From positions 3,534,001-3,598,000 of the forward strand of contig NZ_CP108006.1 in NCBI RefSeq assembly GCF_036127095.1: a stretch of 64,000 nt of DNA, given 5' to 3'. Below the pieces are notes generated by a model, which saw only the letters and a program-made list of their open reading frames with translations, was not told the origin of the DNA and ran no database searches. Origin of the DNA: Streptomyces sp. NBC_00335. Lineage in GTDB: Bacteria; Actinomycetota; Actinomycetes; Streptomycetales; Streptomycetaceae. Position 1 is the stretch's first letter; every line of letters starts with the position of its first letter. This document shows, in pieces, positions 49,900 through 58,444 of the stretch. Both the position numbers and the translations under genes were made by a program.

Positions 49900-50478
49900 A
49901 TGGACGATACGCCGAACCAACTCCCCTCCACCCTCCCCACGTTGCGCGCCAAGGCGGTCGAGGCGGGCTTCACGATGTCGAGCGAGGACCGTACGGGCAG
50001 CTTCCTGGCGGCCCTTGCCGCGGGCCGGCCCGGGGCCCGGATCCTGGAGCTCGGCACCGGTACGGGCGAGGGCGCCGCCTGGCTCCTCAGCGGCATGGAC
50101 CGCGCCTCCCGCCTGACCACCGTCGAACTCGACCCCGGCGTCCAGGCCATCGCCCGGGAACAGCTGGACGCGGATCCGCGGGTGACCTTCGTGACCGGAG
50201 ACGGCGGTACGTGGCTGGAGGAGTTCGACGGGCCTCCCTTCGACCTCGTCTTCGCCGACACCTGGCCGGGCAAGTTCACCCACCTGGACCGGGCCCTGGA
50301 ACTCGTCGCTCCCGGCGGGACCTACCTGATCGACGACCTCCTCCCCAAGCCCGACTGGCCACAGGACCACGAGGCCTCCGTCGCCCGCCTGCTGGCCGAG
50401 CTGGACGAGCGCAAGGACTTCCGCTGCGTCCGCCTGGCCTGGGCCAGTGGCCTGCTGATGGCGGTACGCACAACCTGA
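49900..50478 (+). CDS. O-methyltransferase-like class I SAM enzyme
   Basis: A 192-residue methyltransferase. The SAM loop ILELGTGTGEG is at about residues 47-57, acidic TTVELDPG at about 73, VTFVTGDGGTWLEEF, FDLVFADTWPGKF at about 118 and APGGTYLIDDLLP at about 138. Arrangement and length fit small O-methyltransferases of the COG4122 group. The ATG at 49900 begins MDDTPNQLPSTLPTLRAKA. The upstream reading frame is the out-of-frame remnant of the pseudogene. Substrate unknown. Confidence 0.88.
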   Translation: MDDTPNQLPSTLPTLRAKAVEAGFTMSSEDRTGSFLAALAAGRPGARILELGTGTGEGAAWLLSGMDRASRLTTVELDPGVQAIAREQLDADPRVTFVTGDGGTWLEEFDGPPFDLVFADTWPGKFTHLDRALELVAPGGTYLIDDLLPKPDWPQDHEASVARLLAELDERKDFRCVRLAWASGLLMAVRTT

Positions 50479-50530
50479 GCCGACCGCCCGCGATCCGGCC
50501 GCCCACCGGCACCCCGCGCGTGCCACAAAG

Positions 50531-50566
50531 CCGCAGCCCCCGCCCGGACGGGGGCGGGGGCTGCGG
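50531..50566. terminator. Bidirectional hairpin terminator
   Basis: A perfect 15-bp stem (50531-50545 with 50552-50566) around a 6-nt loop lies between the convergent methyltransferase and symporter genes. Confidence 0.88.
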
Positions 50567-50583
50567 CGGTTGGGTGGCGGGGC

Positions 50584-51984
50584 TCAGGCGGTGACGAGCA
50601 CCTTCGCCGGGTCGGCGTCGGCGTCGGCATCGGCGTCCGTGGACGCGGGCTTCACCGGGGCCGGCTCGTCCAGCAGGGACGAGGAGGCGGTCGCGTAGGC
50701 CGCCTTGTCCAGGATGCCTTCACGGGCCGCGACGATGACCGGGACCAGCGCCTGACCGGCCACGTTGGTGGCGGTGCGCATCATGTCCAGGATCGGGTCG
50801 ATCGCCATCAGCAGGCCCACGCCCTCCAGCGGGAGGCCCAGCGTGGAGAGGGTCAGGGTCAGCATGACCGTGGCGCCCGTCAGACCGGCCGTGGCGGCGG
50901 AGCCGATGACCGAGACGAAGGCGATGAGGAGGTAGTCGGTGATGCCGAGCTGCACACCGAAGATCTCCGCGATGAAGATCGCGGCGAGCGCCGGGTAGAT
51001 CGCGGCGCAGCCGTCCATCTTCGTGGTGGCGCCGAACGGGACGGCGAAGGAGGCGTACTCCTTCGGGACGCCGAGGCGCTCGGTGACCTTCTGGGTGACC
51101 GGCATGGTGCCGACGGAGGAGCGGGAGACGAAGGCCAGCTGGATCGCCGGCCAGGCGCCCTTGAAGAACTGGAGCGGGTTGACCTTGGCGACGGTCCACA
51201 GGAGCAGCGGGTAGACGCCGAACATCACGAGCGCGGAGCCGACGTACACGTCGACCGTGAAGGTGGCGTACTTGCCGAGCAGGTCCCAGCCGTACGTGGC
51301 GATCGCGGTGCCGATCAGACCGACGGTGCCGATCGGGGCGAGGCGGATGACCCACCACAGGGCCTTCTGGAGCAGCTCCAGAACGGACTCGGCGAGGTTC
51401 AGCACCGGCTGGGCCTTGCTGCCGAGCTGGAGGGCGGCGATACCCGCGACGGCGGCGAGGAAGACGATCTGCAGGACGTTCAGCTCGGTGAACGGCGTGA
51501 TGATGTCGGTCGGCACGATGCCGGTCAGGAAGTCCAGCCAGGACCCCTCGCGCTTCGGCAGCTTGCCGTCCTGCGGGGTGAGGCCGGTGCCGGAGCCCGG
51601 GTTGGTGAGCAGGCCGATGGCGAGGCCGATGGCCACCGCGATCAGCGACGTGACCATGAACCAGAGCAGCGTGCGGGAGGCGAGCCGCGCGGCGTTGTTC
51701 ACCTTCCGGAGGTTGGTGATCGACACCAGGATGGCGAAGAAGACGAGCGGGGCGACGGCCAGCTTCAGGAGCTGGACGAATATGTCGCCGATCTGCTCCA
51801 GGGTCGTACCGAGCCAGCTGATCTCCTGGCTGCGGGAGACCCAGCCGAGCAGAACGCCGAGCACGAGGCCGGTGACGATCTGGGCCCAGAAGGGGAACTT
51901 GAACGACGAGGACTTCTTCGCCGGGGCGGGGGCCTCTACGGGGGCCTCGGCGGCAGGGGTCTGCGGTGACGCGGACACGGACAC
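50584..51984 (-). CDS. Dicarboxylate/amino acid:cation symporter (DAACS)
   Basis: A 466-residue GltP/DctA-type symporter with eight membrane helices and two re-entrant loops. Signature blocks are FVQLLKLAVAPLVFFAILVS, the HP1 region VSRSSVGTMPVT, TM7 FGATTKMDGCAAIYPALAAI (the NMDG-like sodium site reads KMDG), HP2 SAATAGLTGATVMLTL and MAIDPILDMMRTATNVAGQ. It imports C4-dicarboxylates or acidic amino acids. The C terminus has a DADADADAD run from a tandem repeat. GTG 51978 has better ribosome spacing than 51984. Confidence 0.95.
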   Translation of the reverse strand: MSVSASPQTPAAEAPVEAPAPAKKSSSFKFPFWAQIVTGLVLGVLLGWVSRSQEISWLGTTLEQIGDIFVQLLKLAVAPLVFFAILVSITNLRKVNNAARLASRTLLWFMVTSLIAVAIGLAIGLLTNPGSGTGLTPQDGKLPKREGSWLDFLTGIVPTDIITPFTELNVLQIVFLAAVAGIAALQLGSKAQPVLNLAESVLELLQKALWWVIRLAPIGTVGLIGTAIATYGWDLLGKYATFTVDVYVGSALVMFGVYPLLLWTVAKVNPLQFFKGAWPAIQLAFVSRSSVGTMPVTQKVTERLGVPKEYASFAVPFGATTKMDGCAAIYPALAAIFIAEIFGVQLGITDYLLIAFVSVIGSAATAGLTGATVMLTLTLSTLGLPLEGVGLLMAIDPILDMMRTATNVAGQALVPVIVAAREGILDKAAYATASSSLLDEPAPVKPASTDADADADADPAKVLVTA

Positions 51985-52406
51985 TCTCCGGGTGGTTCTG
52001 CGGTTTCTGCGGTGGGGTGGTGGTGCGGTGCGGCAGCACCCGGAAAAGCCAAGAGCCGGGCGGGCGGGACCGCTGCTGTGCCAGGGCTGGTCGCGGGACT
52101 CAGCGACAGCAGCAACAGGCCGCGGACGCGCGGCGGCAGAGGTCGACGTGCAGGCGCGCCACGAGCGGAACGCTCGGGGTCATCTGGTGCGCGGCTGTCG
52201 TCAACATGTTGAACACGCTAACACTTCACCTTTGGGAATCTCAAAGCCTCCCTTTGGGTCAACTGGGCCGCCGCAGGCCCGAAACCCCCCGAACCCCCCG
52301 GTGGACCCCCCTGAGAAACGCCGAAAGCCCCGGCATCACGGGTGGCGAACCCGGTGCCGAGGCATTTCGGTGTGTGATGAAGCTAACTGCCTTGCCAACT
52401 GCCTTG
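51985..52406. other. Intergenic region upstream of symporter, no gene
   Basis: The 422 bp hold the symporter leader. Near 52205-52262 is an AT-richer patch with CAACATGTTG (palindrome) and two direct CCCAAAGG repeats on the minus strand about 20 bp apart, likely activator sites with the promoter. An imperfect hairpin at about 52319-52368 (CCGAAA...TTTCGG arms) is the probable terminator of the DUF4229 gene. A short direct repeat AACTGCCTTGC sits at 52386-52411. No gene seen. Confidence 0.6.
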
Positions 52407-52718
52407 CTAACTGGCGCGCGCGGCCTCGTCGACCGCGTCGTCCTCCTGGCTGCGGTTCGCGGCGAGCTTGTCCTTCGCGCCCGCGACGCGTCCGGCGATG
52501 ACCGCGGACATCTCGTCGCGCTGCTTGCGCAGCAGCACGAAGGAGAGCGGAGCGGAGAGCACGAGGGCGAGCAGCACGACCCAGGCGGGGTTGGCGTCAC
52601 CCAGACCGGAGGGCACCCAGCCCAGCCGGACCAGACCGGCGACGAGGACGAGGCACCCGACGAAGATCCCCAGGCGCATCGCGGTGTATCGGATCGTCGC
52701 GCTCGGCTTGAGGGACAC
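52407..52718 (-). CDS. DUF4229 small membrane protein
   Basis: A 103-residue protein of the DUF4229 type with two membrane helices (YTAMRLGIFVGCLVLVAGLV and WVVLLALVLSAPLSFVLL). A cytosolic tail RKQRDEMSAVIAGRVAGAK ends in acidic residues. GTG 52718 follows AGAAGGGG. Function unknown. Its position between the symporter and the mqn block recalls my memory of the S. coelicolor neighbourhood, which I could not compare here. Confidence 0.9.
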   Translation of the reverse strand: MSLKPSATIRYTAMRLGIFVGCLVLVAGLVRLGWVPSGLGDANPAWVVLLALVLSAPLSFVLLRKQRDEMSAVIAGRVAGAKDKLAANRSQEDDAVDEAARAS

Positions 52719-52826
52719 GGTGACCCCTTCTCTCTCGTCGTCCTACGGCGGTACGTGCCCGTCCAGTGAAGCACGCCGGACCCCCTCCCCGGCCCGCCGG
52801 GGTCGCGCCCCGCGGGGTCCCGCAGG

Positions 52827-53351
52827 TCAGTACAGCGGCAGCAGCATCGTGATGTCGTCGCGGTCGTCACCGGGGGCCACGCGGACCGCGCCGGGGACGC
52901 GGCCGACCTCCTTGTAGCCGCAGGACTCGTAGAAGCGTTCCAGGCCCATCCCGCCCCGGCAGCCGAGGCGGATCGCCTCGATGCCCTCCATCGTGCGGGC
53001 GGCGTCCGCGACGGCCTCCATCAGCGCGCGGCCGGCGCCGTGGCCCTGGAGGGCGGGGTCGACCATGACGGTGTAGACCCAGACCCAGTGCGCGTCGAGC
53101 TGCTGCCGGTTGAGCGCGATGACGGCGGTGGCGCGCACCCGCCCTGCGGCGTCCCGCCCGACGAGCAGCCGACTGCGGCCCTCGGAGGCCGCGGCGAGGT
53201 GCCCGTCCAGTTCGGGGCGGATGTCCTCGATGGTGACGGGCGGTACGAAGCCCACCGCGCCACCGGCGTTGGACACGTCGGTCCAGAGTGCGGCGAACTC
53301 CTCGACCAGGGCGGGGTCGACGACCGGATCGAAGGCGTAAGTAAGGGTCAT
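52827..53351 (-). CDS. GNAT family N-acetyltransferase
   Basis: A 174-residue acetyltransferase. The acetyl-CoA loop is VDPALQGHGAGRALMEAVAD at about residues 97-116, with a preceding strand WVWVYTVMV and a C-terminal LGCRGGMGLERFYESCGYKEVGRVP. The N-terminal 30 residues are a typical alpha1-alpha2 region. Substrate unknown. It starts at ATG 53351 and is followed on the minus strand by DUF4229. Confidence 0.88.
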   Translation of the reverse strand: MTLTYAFDPVVDPALVEEFAALWTDVSNAGGAVGFVPPVTIEDIRPELDGHLAAASEGRSRLLVGRDAAGRVRATAVIALNRQQLDAHWVWVYTVMVDPALQGHGAGRALMEAVADAARTMEGIEAIRLGCRGGMGLERFYESCGYKEVGRVPGAVRVAPGDDRDDITMLLPLY

Positions 53352-53470
53352 ACTGTTAGTTTAGCTATTACTTGATGGAGTGCGCAAAGAGCCCCGGCCC
53401 CCCGCCAGGGGGAACCGGGGCCACACAGCACAGCACGGCGCACCGGACGCCAGGCGTCAGGCGTCAGGCG

Positions 53471-54634
53471 TCAGAGCCGCATCGCCTGCGGCGTCTCGCG
53501 GAGCTCCGCGTCCGGGCCGGGGTACTCGCGGATGATCTCGTAGCGCGTGTTGCGCTCGACCGGGCGGAAGCCCGCCTCGCGGATCAGTTCGAGCAGGTCC
53601 TCGCGGCCCAGCTTGTTCGGGGTGCCGTAGTTGTCCGCGTCGTGCGTGATCTTGTACTCGACGACCGAGCCGTCCATGTCGTCCGCACCGTGCTGGAGGG
53701 CGAGCTGGGCGGTCTGCACGCCGTGCATCACCCAGAAGACCTTCACGTGCGGGACGTTGTCGAAGAGCAGGCGGGAGACCGCGAAGGTCTTCAGCGCCTC
53801 GGCGCCCGTCGCCATCGTCGTGCGCGCCTGGAGCTTGTTGCGTACCTTGCCGTCCTTCATGTCCACGAAGTCGTGCTGGTAGCGCAGCGGGATGAAGACC
53901 TGGAAACCGCCGGTCTCGTCCTGCAGTTCGCGCAGCCGGAGCACGTGGTCCACGCGGTGGCGCGGCTCCTCGATGTGCCCGTAGAGCATCGTCGCCGGGG
54001 TCTTGAGGCCCTTGGAGTGCGCGAGGCGGTGGATGCGCGACCAGTCTTCCCAGTGGGTGCGGTGGTCGACGATGTGCTGGCGGACCTCCCAGTCGAAGAT
54101 CTCGGCGCCGCCGCCGGTGAGCGATTCCAGGCCCGCGTCGATCAGCTCGTCCAGGATGTCGGAGGCCGACATGCCGGAGATCGTCTCGAAGTGGTGGATC
54201 TCGGTCGCCGTGAACGCCTTCAGCGAGACGTTCGGCAGCGCCTCCTTCAGCGCGGAGAGCGAGCGCGGGTAGTACCGCCACGGCAGGCTGGGGTGCAGGC
54301 CGTTGACGATGTGCAGCTCGGTGAGGTTCTCGTTCTCCATGGTCTTGGCCAGGCGAACGGCTTCCTCGATGCGCATCGTGTACGCGTCCTTCTCGCCCGG
54401 CTTGCGCTGGAACGAGCAGTACGCGCACGAGGCCGTGCACACGTTGGTCATGTTGAGGTGGCGGTTGACGTTGAAGTGGACGACGTCGCCGTTCTTGCGC
54501 GTGCGCACCTCGTGGGCGAGGCCGCCCAGCCAGGCCAGGTCGTCCGACTCGTAGAGGGCGATGCCGTCCTCACGAGTCAGCCGCTCGCCGGAGCGAACCT
54601 TGTCCTCCAGCTCACGCTTGAACCCAGCGTCCAT
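53471..54634 (-). CDS. mqnE: Aminofutalosine synthase MqnE
   Basis: A 387-residue radical SAM enzyme joining 3-enolpyruvylbenzoate to the SAM adenosyl group to give 6-amino-6-deoxyfutalosine. The cluster motif CxxxCxxC is in CTASCAYCSFQ near residues 68-78, preceded by NVNRHLNMTNV. HIVNGLHPSLPW, GGGAEIFDWEVR, TPATMLYGHIEEPRHRVDH and IPLRYQHDFVDM are MqnE-type. The ATG at 54634 has GAGAGG upstream. Direct GTCAGGC repeats lie just after the stop. Confidence 0.95.
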   Translation of the reverse strand: MDAGFKRELEDKVRSGERLTREDGIALYESDDLAWLGGLAHEVRTRKNGDVVHFNVNRHLNMTNVCTASCAYCSFQRKPGEKDAYTMRIEEAVRLAKTMENENLTELHIVNGLHPSLPWRYYPRSLSALKEALPNVSLKAFTATEIHHFETISGMSASDILDELIDAGLESLTGGGAEIFDWEVRQHIVDHRTHWEDWSRIHRLAHSKGLKTPATMLYGHIEEPRHRVDHVLRLRELQDETGGFQVFIPLRYQHDFVDMKDGKVRNKLQARTTMATGAEALKTFAVSRLLFDNVPHVKVFWVMHGVQTAQLALQHGADDMDGSVVEYKITHDADNYGTPNKLGREDLLELIREAGFRPVERNTRYEIIREYPGPDAELRETPQAMRL

Positions 54635-54730
54635 GCCGGTCCTCTCCTCTGTCCTCATGCCTGCCCTGCCCGGTACGCGGCGCGGTACGCGCGCCCCACG
54701 ACCGCGTCCCCAACCGTACTCTCAGCGCCC

Positions 54731-55204
54731 TCAGGCCTCCTCCGGCAGGCCCCCGACCCGGTTCTCCCACTTGGTGGAGAGCACGATCGTCGTGCGGGTG
54801 CGCGAGACGCCCTTGGTGCTGGAGAGCTTGCGGATGATCCGCTCCAGCCCGTCCACGTCACCGGCCCGGACCTTGAGCATGTACGAGTCGTCGCCGGCGA
54901 TGAACCAGCAGTCCTCGATCTCCGAGAGGTCGCGCAGCCGGCGGGCCACGTCCTCGTGGTCCGCGGCGTCGGACAGCGAGATGCCGATCAGCGCCGTGAC
55001 GCCGAGGCCGAGCGAGGCCGCGTCCACGGTCGCGCGGTAGCCGGTGATGACTCCGGCCGTCTCCAGCCGGTTGATCCGGTCGGTGACGCTGGGGCCGGAG
55101 AGGCCCACGAGCCGGCCCAGCTCGGCGTACGAGGCGCGTCCGTTCTCACGAAGTGCCTGGATGAGCTGCTTGTCCACCGCGTCCATGTACCTGGAACCTT
55201 CCAT
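54731..55204 (-). CDS. Lrp/AsnC family regulator
   Basis: A 157-residue regulator. The helix-turn-helix is LIQALRENGRASYAELGRLV then GLSGPSVTDRINRLETAGVI (residues about 15-54). The ACT-like RAM domain has TALIGISLSDAADHEDVARRL, DCWFIAGDDSYMLKVRAGD and GVSRTRTTIVLSTKWENR. Lrp members sense amino acids. It lies between mqnE and ubiX, so control of menaquinone genes is possible. ATG 55186 is an alternative start. It faces the small gene at 55317 across an AT-rich 112-bp gap. Confidence 0.93.
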   Translation of the reverse strand: MEGSRYMDAVDKQLIQALRENGRASYAELGRLVGLSGPSVTDRINRLETAGVITGYRATVDAASLGLGVTALIGISLSDAADHEDVARRLRDLSEIEDCWFIAGDDSYMLKVRAGDVDGLERIIRKLSSTKGVSRTRTTIVLSTKWENRVGGLPEEA

Positions 55205-55316
55205 TATTCGGCATTCCCTCAAGTTTACGTATAGAATCAAAGGCGCACAGGGTCGACACCCTGTGAATCTTTCAACAGATCAAAGACGATCTGACAATCT
55301 TCAGGAGTGGTTCACC

Positions 55317-55451
55317 GTGTACACGATCGAGATGGCCTACGCGCACATGCGACAGCTCCAGGAGCTGGCCAACCGATCCCGCACCGACCAGCCCGTCGCC
55401 GCGCACCGCGTCGACAAGATGCGCAAGCCGGGGCGCGCCAAGAAGCGCTAA
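55317..55451 (+). CDS. Small basic protein
   Basis: A 44-residue protein starting at GTG: YTIEMAYAHMRQLQELANRS, then RTDQPVAAHRVDKM and RKPGRAKKR. AGGAG lies 10 nt before the start, and an AT-rich promoter-like patch (TTTACGTATAGAATC) precedes it. The basic tail suggests nucleic acid or ribosome binding. It is divergent from Lrp and its stop overlaps the end of the convergent ubiX gene by 4 bp. Function unknown. Confidence 0.7.
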   Translation: MYTIEMAYAHMRQLQELANRSRTDQPVAAHRVDKMRKPGRAKKR

Positions 55452-56134
55452 GCGCCACCGCTTGCCTCCCGGGGACGGGAGCCTCCGAGCTCCCCTTCCC
55501 ACCGGCGGTACAGCCCGTGCGGCACCCCTGCCGCGTCGAGCACCCGCCCCGCGACGAAGTCCACCAGATCCTGGATGTGCGTCGCACCCGCGTAGAACGC
55601 CGGAGAGGCGGGCAGCACCACTGCGCCCGCCTCGTCCAGGCTCACCAGATGCTTCAGCGTCTGCCCGCTCAGCGGGGTCTCGCGAACCGTCACCACCAGC
55701 CGTCGCCGCTCCTTGAGCGTCACGCTCGCGACCCGCTGGAGCAGGTCCTTCGACAGCCCGAGCGCCACCCCGGCCACACAGGCCGTGGACGCGGGCACGA
55801 TCAGCATCCCCAGAACCGGATACGAGCCGCTGCTCGGCCCGGCCGCCAAGTCGCCCGCGGGCCAGTAGCGCACGCCGTCCAGGTCCGGGCGCGCGAAGGT
55901 CGCGGGCTTGCCGTCGGCCCCCCGCTCCAGCCACTCCCCCAGGTCTTCCCGCCAGTGCGCGTCGCGGAAGGCGATCCCGGTCTCGTCCAGCAGGGTCAGC
56001 CGGGACGCCCGGCTCACCACCAGGTCCACGCTCTCGCCCGCCGCCAGCAGCCCGCGGATCACCGCGGCCGCGTACGGCGTCCCGGACGCCCCGGAAACCC
56101 CGACCACCCACGGGGTGCGCTTGCCCTCAGTCAT
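55448..56134 (-). CDS. ubiX: Flavin prenyltransferase UbiX/MqnQ
   Basis: A 228-residue UbiX-type flavin prenyltransferase making prenylated FMN for UbiD-type decarboxylases. The N-terminal GVSGASGTPYAAAVIRGL is followed by VVSRASRLTL, MLIVPASTACVAGVALGLSKDLLQRVASVTLKE (in consecutive blocks) and RRLVVTVRETPLS. The conserved late DFVAGRVLDAAG closes the domain. Its cofactor should serve the UbiD-like MqnL encoded 3 kb downstream. The ATG at 56134 has GGAGG only 1-2 nt away, so initiation may be weak or the start imprecise. Confidence 0.93.
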   Translation of the reverse strand: MTEGKRTPWVVGVSGASGTPYAAAVIRGLLAAGESVDLVVSRASRLTLLDETGIAFRDAHWREDLGEWLERGADGKPATFARPDLDGVRYWPAGDLAAGPSSGSYPVLGMLIVPASTACVAGVALGLSKDLLQRVASVTLKERRRLVVTVRETPLSGQTLKHLVSLDEAGAVVLPASPAFYAGATHIQDLVDFVAGRVLDAAGVPHGLYRRWEGELGGSRPREASGGA

Positions 56135-56228
56135 ACCTCCGAGACTATCCGGCCACCGCCGACGGGCACTGACTAAGGTGTGCGCACGTTCAAGGGGTGG
56201 ACACGGCGGAGCAGGGGGCAGGGGCGTC

Positions 56229-56861
56229 ATGAGCGGAAGCGGCGGGAGCGGAACCGGTACGGGCACCAGCGCGGGCACGGGCCGGTGGAGCCGGACCGGC
56301 CGGGTCACGGCGGCGGCGAAGCTGATGCTGGGCTGGGTGGCCCTGCTGTGGCTGATCGAGGCCGTCGACCACGCCACCGGCCACGCGCTCGACTCCTACG
56401 GGATCACCGCGCGGGAGGCCGACGGGCTGAGCGGGATACCCCTGGCGCCCTTCCTGCACTTCGGCTTCGACCACGTCGCCTCCAACAGCGTCCCGCTGCT
56501 GGTCCTCGGCTTCGTCACCGCACTGAGCGGCATCGGCCGCTTCCTGGCCGTCTGCGCGGCCATCGTCCTGGCCGACGGCTTCGCCGTCTGGCTGATCTCC
56601 CCGCCCCACAGCATCACGGCGGGCGCCTCCGGCCTGATCTTCGGCCTCTTCGGCTACCTGCTGATCCGCGGCTTCGTGGAGCGCAGCCCGCTGGGCGTCG
56701 CGGTCGCCGTGGTCATCGCCGCCGTCTGGGGCACGACCTTCCTGGCCGGAGCCCTCCCGACGGACTCGATGGTCAGCTGGCAGGCCCACCTCTTCGGCCT
56801 CCTGGCCGGCGCGGCGGTCGCCCTGATCGCCCGCCCCCGACCGGAGGTCGCGGCGCTCTAG
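56229..56861 (+). CDS. Rhomboid family intramembrane protease
   Basis: A 210-residue rhomboid with six predicted helices. The Gly-rich N terminus (GSGGSGTGTGTSAGTG) precedes helix 1. HFGFDHVASNSVPLLVLGF contains the HxxxN loop, AGASGLIFGLFGYLL carries the catalytic GxSG Ser, and WQAHLFGLLAGAAVAL the catalytic His. It should cleave membrane proteins within the bilayer. The start ATG lies 94 bp from ubiX; it is divergent from ubiX and convergent with the Uma2 gene. Confidence 0.92.
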   Translation: MSGSGGSGTGTGTSAGTGRWSRTGRVTAAAKLMLGWVALLWLIEAVDHATGHALDSYGITAREADGLSGIPLAPFLHFGFDHVASNSVPLLVLGFVTALSGIGRFLAVCAAIVLADGFAVWLISPPHSITAGASGLIFGLFGYLLIRGFVERSPLGVAVAVVIAAVWGTTFLAGALPTDSMVSWQAHLFGLLAGAAVALIARPRPEVAAL

Positions 56862-57424
56862 CCCGCGGCGCCGGGGTCGACGGGGAGGGCCGACGTGTCC
56901 AACGAGACCTCGCCGATGCCGGTACGCACGGTGACCTTCTCCCCGTACGGGAACACGTCGCGCCCCCGGTAGCCGTCGGGCCCCGGATTCCAGAGGGTCG
57001 TGCACTGCGCCTTGTACGGGTCGAGGATCAGGTAGTACGGGATGCCGCGCCGCGCGTAGGCCCGGTCCTTGACCTCGTAGTCGTTGCGCACGCTGCTCGG
57101 GGAGACGACCTCGATGACGAGTTCCACGAGGTCCGGCGGGTAGGCGCTGAGGTTCTTGTCCGCCTCCACACCGGGGATGACGGCGAGGTCGGGACAGAAC
57201 TCGTTGTCTCCGTCGAAGGGGACGGCCACGTCGCTGATGAACCCCCACTCCGGCGGAATCTGGTCTTCCAGCGTGTTCCACAGCAACCGGATGGTCCTGG
57301 CGTGGTGCGGCTTCAGCGGACTCATCACGATGGCGCCCTCGACAATCTCCATCCGGTAACCGGGGAACATGTCCTCGAACCGGCTGAGCTGTGAGTGCAG
57401 GCGCTTGGTCTCCGAGACGGTCAC
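56858..57424 (-). CDS. Uma2 family endonuclease-like protein (DUF820)
   Basis: A 188-residue PD-(D/E)XK-fold protein. Blocks are MEIVEGAIVMSPLKPHH, CPDLAVIPG (Asp), LVELVIEVVSPSSVRNDYEVK (Glu and the Lys-containing helix) and YYLILDP. DUF820 proteins are abundant in actinobacteria and cyanobacteria; nuclease activity is inferred from the fold. GTG 57424 has AGGGAGG 6 nt upstream and is preferred to ATG 57442 or 57472. Its 3' end overlaps the rhomboid gene by 4 bp. Confidence 0.9.
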   Translation of the reverse strand: MTVSETKRLHSQLSRFEDMFPGYRMEIVEGAIVMSPLKPHHARTIRLLWNTLEDQIPPEWGFISDVAVPFDGDNEFCPDLAVIPGVEADKNLSAYPPDLVELVIEVVSPSSVRNDYEVKDRAYARRGIPYYLILDPYKAQCTTLWNPGPDGYRGRDVFPYGEKVTVRTGIGEVSLDTSALPVDPGAAG

Positions 57425-57520
57425 GTCGGCCTCCCTGTCCATGCACTCGATGGTATGCCGCACGCTAGCCACCGGGGCAGGGCGCGAACCGCCGGTTCAG
57501 ACGGGGCACACACGATCGAG

Positions 57521-58444
57521 CTACAGCGACAGTCCCCGCACCACCAGGTCCAGCAGCGCGCACACGAACAGCGCCATCCCGATGAAGCCGTTCACCGTGA
57601 AGAAGGCGCGGTTCAGGCGGGACAGGTCGTGCGGGGTGACGATGGTGTGCTCGTAGACGAAGGCCGCCACGACGATCAGCAGGCCGAGCCAGAACGGCCA
57701 GCCCGCGTCCGTCGCCACCGCGTACCAGGCCAGCAGGCCCGTGGTGACGACGTGTGCGCCGCGCGCGCCCCACAGGGCGGCCGGGATGCCGAAGCGGGCC
57801 GGGACGGACTTGACGCCCTCCGCGCGGTCCGCGGCCACGTCCTGGCAGGCGAAGATCAGGTCGAAGCCGCCGATCCACACGCCCACCGCGAGGCCGAGGA
57901 TCACCGCGTCCCAGGACCACTCGCCGGTGATCGCGATCCAGGCACCGACCGGGCCCATCGCCTGGGCGATGCCGAGGATGGCGTGCGGGAAGTTCGTGAA
58001 CCGCTTCCCGTACGGGTACACCACCATCGGCACCACGGCGACCGGCGCCAGCATCAGGCAGAGCGGGTTCAGCAGCGCCGCCGAGCCGAGGAAGACGGCC
58101 AGGGCGATCCCGGCCCCGGTCCAGGCGGAGCGGACCGAGACGGCGCCCGTCACCAGCTCGCGCCCGGCGGTCCGCGGGTTCCGCGCGTCGATCTCCCGGT
58201 CGATGATCCGGTTGGCGGCCATCGCGAAGGTCCGCAGCCCCACCATGCAGACGGTGACGAGCAGCAGCTCGACCCAGTGCATCCGCTCGTCGAGCGTGTA
58301 CATGGCGGTGAGCGCGGCGATGTAGGCGAAGGGCAGCGCGAAGACCGAGTGCTCGATCATCACGAGCCGCAGGAACGCCTTGACCTTGCCGTTGGCCTGC
58401 GGCGCGGGACCGGATCCGACGACCTCGTCGGCGGTGGTCATCAT
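57521..58444 (-). CDS. mqnP: UbiA-type prenyltransferase MqnP
   Basis: A 307-residue polytopic prenyltransferase of the UbiA superfamily. The Mg2+-prenyl-diphosphate motifs are NRIIDREIDARNPRT (NxxxDxxxD, about residues 77-91) and DLIFACQDVAADRAEG (DxxxxxxDxxxD). VMIEHSVFALPFAYIAAL opens the core. It attaches the polyprenyl chain to the naphthoate-type acceptor of the futalosine route. The ATG at 58444 overlaps the upstream gene stop (ATGA). Confidence 0.93.
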   Translation of the reverse strand: MMTTADEVVGSGPAPQANGKVKAFLRLVMIEHSVFALPFAYIAALTAMYTLDERMHWVELLLVTVCMVGLRTFAMAANRIIDREIDARNPRTAGRELVTGAVSVRSAWTGAGIALAVFLGSAALLNPLCLMLAPVAVVPMVVYPYGKRFTNFPHAILGIAQAMGPVGAWIAITGEWSWDAVILGLAVGVWIGGFDLIFACQDVAADRAEGVKSVPARFGIPAALWGARGAHVVTTGLLAWYAVATDAGWPFWLGLLIVVAAFVYEHTIVTPHDLSRLNRAFFTVNGFIGMALFVCALLDLVVRGLSL

